Assembly (NCBI GenBank): GCA_014729145.1
Contig: WJKL01000105.1
Span: forward strand, 1-8,408
DNA length: 8,408 bases
Direction of reading: 5' to 3'
Source: Candidatus Woesearchaeota archaeon
GTDB taxonomy: Archaea; Nanobdellota; Nanobdellia; Woesearchaeales; WJKL01
Numbering within the stretch: position 1 is the first letter of the stretch; the number at the start of each line of letters is the position of its first letter. Shown in pieces: positions 6,315-8,408 of the stretch. Under the pieces are notes generated by a model that searched no databases, had not been told where the DNA came from, and saw nothing but the letters and a program-made list of their open reading frames with translations. Position numbers and translations under genes: made by a program.

Positions 6315-7466
6315 ATGAAAAAATATCAGATTGTACTTATATCAATAATAATCATTATTTTAATCTCTTTCTTAACTATATTTGCTTATCTCTTTGGAGT
6401 ACCTGCAAAACCAGTAGATAAGATAGAAAATCCAAAACTTGCTTTATTGGTTCTTCCGACTAATTTTATCACAAGTGAAAAAGCATTCAATAACTTATCA
6501 TTCTTTGAAAAGATAAAGATGATGACAAGGATAATCAGGGAATTAAATAAAGGCTTTAAATTTGCAGCTGAAAACAAGGCCTCAATAATCCCATGGATGA
6601 CCGAATGGAAAGAATTGGAAAGATCAGAAAACAACTACAATTGGTTTGTATTGGATTTGATCAATTATATGGCTAAAAGACAGCATATGGAGCTTGCTTT
6701 TGAACTGAATCTTATCAATACAAATGTTCTTGCAAATTATCCAGATGATATTGACTTCAAAGGTTTTGATAATCCTGTTTTCATAGAAAGAGCTAAAAAA
6801 TTTGTAAAAGAATTAACAAAAAGATACAAAGGAGATTTAAAATATTTCTGGATTGGAAATGAGGTAAATCATTATTTTCAGAAACATCCCGAGCAGCTAA
6901 ATGGTTTTTTTGTTTTGTATGATGAACTGGAAAAAGAGATAAAATCAGTTGATCCGAACATAACTACAGGAATCTATGTTGCCTACCATCTGTTTGAGGA
7001 CAAAGACATGATAAAAACCTTTGCAGAAAGAGGAGATGTTCTTGCATTGTCTGCTTATCCAGATGCTTTTTCTCCCCAGGAGCGTATCCAGAACATATCC
7101 CAGACCATGGATTATTTTGATAAAATAATGCAGAAGACCTATCCAGCAAAAATAGCAGTGACAGAAACAGGATGGAGCACAAGAGGAAAATACGGAAGCA
7201 CAGAAAAACAAGCTAGGTATGTAAAAGAAATATTCAAGGTCATGAAAAAACACAAATCCCGGTTAGAATATTTTACTTGGTCAACCCTTTATGATGTTTC
7301 TGAAGAATCTGCAAAAGAGATAGCAGACAGCCTAAACAAGCTTGACCCTGAAAAACACAAAGAACATATTGACTGGCTCAGCTCAACAGGTCTTTTAACA
7401 GCAGACTACAAAGAAAAGCCTGCATTTGAAATCTGGAGACAGGAAGCTGGAAAAATAGAAGATTAA
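6315..7466 (+). CDS. Membrane-anchored glycoside hydrolase, clan GH-A-like TIM barrel
   Basis: This is a predicted extracytoplasmic glycan hydrolase. Residues 5-27 form one strongly hydrophobic helix after MKK with no lipobox and no obvious cleavage site, so it is probably a signal anchor. The remainder reads as a (beta/alpha)8 barrel with clan GH-A landmarks: WMTEWKELERSENNYNW (94-110) at strand 2-3, KYFWIGNEVN (177-186) with N182-E183 as the likely acid/base at strand 4, LALSAYP (243-249), KIAVTETGW (279-287) with E284 as the likely nucleophile at strand 7, and YFTWSTLYD (319-327) at strand 8. The layout resembles GH53 galactanases and GH39/GH17-type enzymes, but I cannot choose a family or substrate. 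The 383-residue length suits a single catalytic domain without carbohydrate-binding modules. It is flanked by its own promoter and is not in an operon. A role in trimming cell-surface or host polysaccharide is inference. Confidence 0.78.
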   Translation: MKKYQIVLISIIIIILISFLTIFAYLFGVPAKPVDKIENPKLALLVLPTNFITSEKAFNNLSFFEKIKMMTRIIRELNKGFKFAAENKASIIPWMTEWKELERSENNYNWFVLDLINYMAKRQHMELAFELNLINTNVLANYPDDIDFKGFDNPVFIERAKKFVKELTKRYKGDLKYFWIGNEVNHYFQKHPEQLNGFFVLYDELEKEIKSVDPNITTGIYVAYHLFEDKDMIKTFAERGDVLALSAYPDAFSPQERIQNISQTMDYFDKIMQKTYPAKIAVTETGWSTRGKYGSTEKQARYVKEIFKVMKKHKSRLEYFTWSTLYDVSEESAKEIADSLNKLDPEKHKEHIDWLSSTGLLTADYKEKPAFEIWRQEAGKIED

Positions 7467-7483
7467 GATTCTAAACCGGAATG

Positions 7484-7492
7484 TTTATATAT
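7484..7492 (+). promoter_or_regulatory. TATA box for the HTH-MNT / HEPN operon
   Basis: TTTATATAT, preceded by CCGGAATG (7476-7483, a possible BRE), is centred 27 bases before the ATG at 7515. It is the most consensus-like box in the window and lies in the 48-base gap after the glycoside hydrolase. A winged-helix protein encoded directly downstream could bind here to repress its own operon, but no clear operator repeat was found. Confidence 0.65.
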
Positions 7493-7514
7493 AATTGGTT
7501 CATTAGTAGTCCAT

Positions 7515-8075
7515 ATGGTTCAAAAAAGAAACAATATCAAATTAGATATAATCGAATTGCTGATTAAAGAAGAGAATCACGTTAGAGGCATCGCCAAAAA
7601 GTTAGAAGAATCTCATTCTACGATATTGAGAAAGCTAAATGCCCTTAAAAAAGACAATGTAGTTGATTCAGAAAAAGAAGGGAAAAATAGAGTATTTTTC
7701 CTTAAAAAGAACCTCATTTCAAGAAGCTATGTGTACGAAGCAGAGTTGAACAAGCTTGTTAAGCTTTTAAGAAAACACCCTAAATTAGGAGTTATTTTTG
7801 AAGAAATAATTGATAAGACAGATGAAAAGATTATAATGCTGTTTGGTTCTTATGCAAAAGGATTGGAAAAAGAAATCAGTGATATTGATATCTATATAGA
7901 TACAAAGAACAGGAATGTTAAAAAATTAGTTGAGGGCATAAATTCAAAAATAAGAGTGAAGATTGGCTCTTTTGACGCAAAATCATTGTTGATAAAGGAA
8001 ATAATTAAAAATCACATTATCTTAAGAGGGATTGAGGAATTTTATGAAAAAAGTAAATTTTTTGAGCAAGCTTAA
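7515..8075 (+). CDS. Winged-helix fused to minimal nucleotidyltransferase (MNT-type antitoxin candidate)
   Basis: Residues about 8-65 form a winged helix-turn-helix (VRGIAKKLEESHSTILRKLN as helices 2-3, wing near KEGKNRVFFLKK), followed by a helical linker. Residues about 103-186 are a minimal DNA polymerase beta-like nucleotidyltransferase. The signature LFGSYAKGLEKEISDIDIYI (109-128) fits GS-x10-D-x-D exactly (G111, S112, D123, D125). Known MNT partners of HEPN toxins (MntA) transfer AMP onto the toxin and neutralise it. The third acidic residue expected on the following strand is not evident: that region reads KIRVKIGSFDAK (146-157). The start is supported by a TATA box 27 bases upstream. 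The HEPN gene begins 32 bases before this stop, so the two are translationally coupled. The fused DNA-binding domain suggests autoregulation of the operon, which is inference. 186 residues is reasonable for this fusion. Confidence 0.88.
   Translation: MVQKRNNIKLDIIELLIKEENHVRGIAKKLEESHSTILRKLNALKKDNVVDSEKEGKNRVFFLKKNLISRSYVYEAELNKLVKLLRKHPKLGVIFEEIIDKTDEKIIMLFGSYAKGLEKEISDIDIYIDTKNRNVKKLVEGINSKIRVKIGSFDAKSLLIKEIIKNHIILRGIEEFYEKSKFFEQA
8034..8037 (+). promoter_or_regulatory. Shine-Dalgarno sequence for the HEPN gene
   Basis: GAGG lies six bases before the ATG at 8044, inside the upstream coding sequence. It is the clearest ribosome-binding site in the window, consistent with an internal operon gene needing one while the leaderless first genes do not. 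It supports 8044 as the HEPN start. Confidence 0.55.
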
Positions 8076-8408
8076 GAAAGAAGAAAAACTTGAATTAGTT
8101 GAACTTTCTGAGGAAATCTGCCAGTCTTATCTGGAGAAAGCAGACAATAGCTTAAAGTCAGCGAAAGTCTTGCTTGCTAATAATTTATATGAAAATTCAG
8201 TAAGCATGTCTTATTATGCAATGTATAATTCTCTTACTGCATTATTATTCAGGACAGGAGTAAAATGCGAGAACCATTCAGGATCAATTTTGATACTTAA
8301 ATTTCTGTTTGGCAAGAAAGATTTATTTAGTATAATCTCTGAAGCAAAGGAAGAAAGGATTGACAAGCAGTATTATGTAACAGACCAGGATGAAATAACC
8401 AAAGATGC
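8044..8408 (+). CDS. HEPN-domain protein, 3' end cut off by window
   Basis: The frame from the ATG at 8044 is open to the right edge and gives 121 full codons. Residues about 20-121 are all-helical and match the HEPN fold as found next to MNT genes (COG1895/COG2250-like): ICQSYLEKADNSLKSAKVLL (25-44), the hallmark YENSVSMSYYAMYNSLTALL (49-68), then RTGVKCENHSG (70-80), and an ERIDKQYYV stretch (104-112) where this family often has an arginine-aspartate-tyrosine motif. Many HEPN proteins are ribonucleases with an RX4-6H motif; none is present in the visible part (R70 and H78 are separated by seven residues), so it may lie in the missing C-terminus or be absent. It overlaps the MNT gene by 32 bases and has GAGG six bases upstream. 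By analogy with HepT/MntA it is the toxin-side partner; activity is unproven. Confidence 0.85.
   Translation, partial: MKKVNFLSKLKKEEKLELVELSEEICQSYLEKADNSLKSAKVLLANNLYENSVSMSYYAMYNSLTALLFRTGVKCENHSGSILILKFLFGKKDLFSIISEAKEERIDKQYYVTDQDEITKD

Noticed and set aside
6945..7253. A 102-residue minus-strand frame within the glycoside hydrolase gene.
   Set aside because: Phe/Cys/Ser-rich antisense shadow opposite a conserved barrel region containing the nucleophile motif; no promoter or domain.
7511..7518. Palindrome CCATATGG over the start codon of the HTH-MNT gene as an operator.
   Set aside because: An 8-base palindrome is too short and too common to support an operator without a second copy or conservation.
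1..8408. CRISPR arrays, insertion sequences, tRNA or rRNA genes.
   Set aside because: No regularly spaced repeats, transposase-like products, terminal inverted repeats or cloverleaf-like segments were seen; the intergenic spaces are nearly all under 120 bases.

Overview
The window looks like a piece of an archaeal chromosome, most likely from a small-genome DPANN lineage such as Woesearchaeota or Pacearchaeota. The support is: an Lhr-type helicase followed by an archaeal SbcD/Mre11-related phosphoesterase, a regulator pairing an XRE helix-turn-helix with two CBS domains (archaeal COG3620 type), very AT-rich DNA with AGA/AGG-dominated arginine codons, and archaeal TATA boxes centred 26-29 bases before six different start codons. 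The placement is inferred from gene content and style; no rRNA or other phylogenetic marker is present.

Layout. 2-2476 (+): Lhr helicase, cut off by the left edge. 2473-3168 (+): metallophosphoesterase overlapping it by ATGA. 3170-3331 (-): a 53-residue two-helix membrane protein lying tail to tail with the phosphoesterase. 3332-3414: an 83-base divergent promoter region. 3415-4935 (+): GT5 glycogen/starch synthase. 5010-5561 (+): HTH-CBS-CBS regulator, whose stop codon shares the bases TTAA with the stop of the convergent cupin gene (5558-6199, -). 6200-6314: a second divergent promoter region. 6315-7466 (+): membrane-anchored clan GH-A-like glycoside hydrolase. 7515-8075 (+): winged-helix/minimal nucleotidyltransferase fusion. 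8044 to the right edge (+): HEPN protein overlapping it by 32 bases.

How the genes work together. Two pairs look functionally coupled. Lhr and the phosphoesterase form an overlapping nucleic-acid repair or processing pair. The HTH-MNT and HEPN genes form a probable toxin-antitoxin-like module in which the nucleotidyltransferase also carries its own DNA-binding domain. The other genes each have their own promoter and appear to be single transcription units: a glucan synthase, an extracellular glycan hydrolase, a nucleotide- or metabolite-sensing regulator, an uncharacterised cupin and a small membrane protein. The densely packed gene ends and the near-uniform TATA-to-ATG spacing indicate mostly leaderless mRNAs. 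No CRISPR array, insertion sequence, tRNA or rRNA was seen. The most notable points are the MNT-HEPN module with atypical active-site features, the altered Walker A motif in Lhr, the insertion in the glycogen synthase donor loop, and the small membrane-protein gene.
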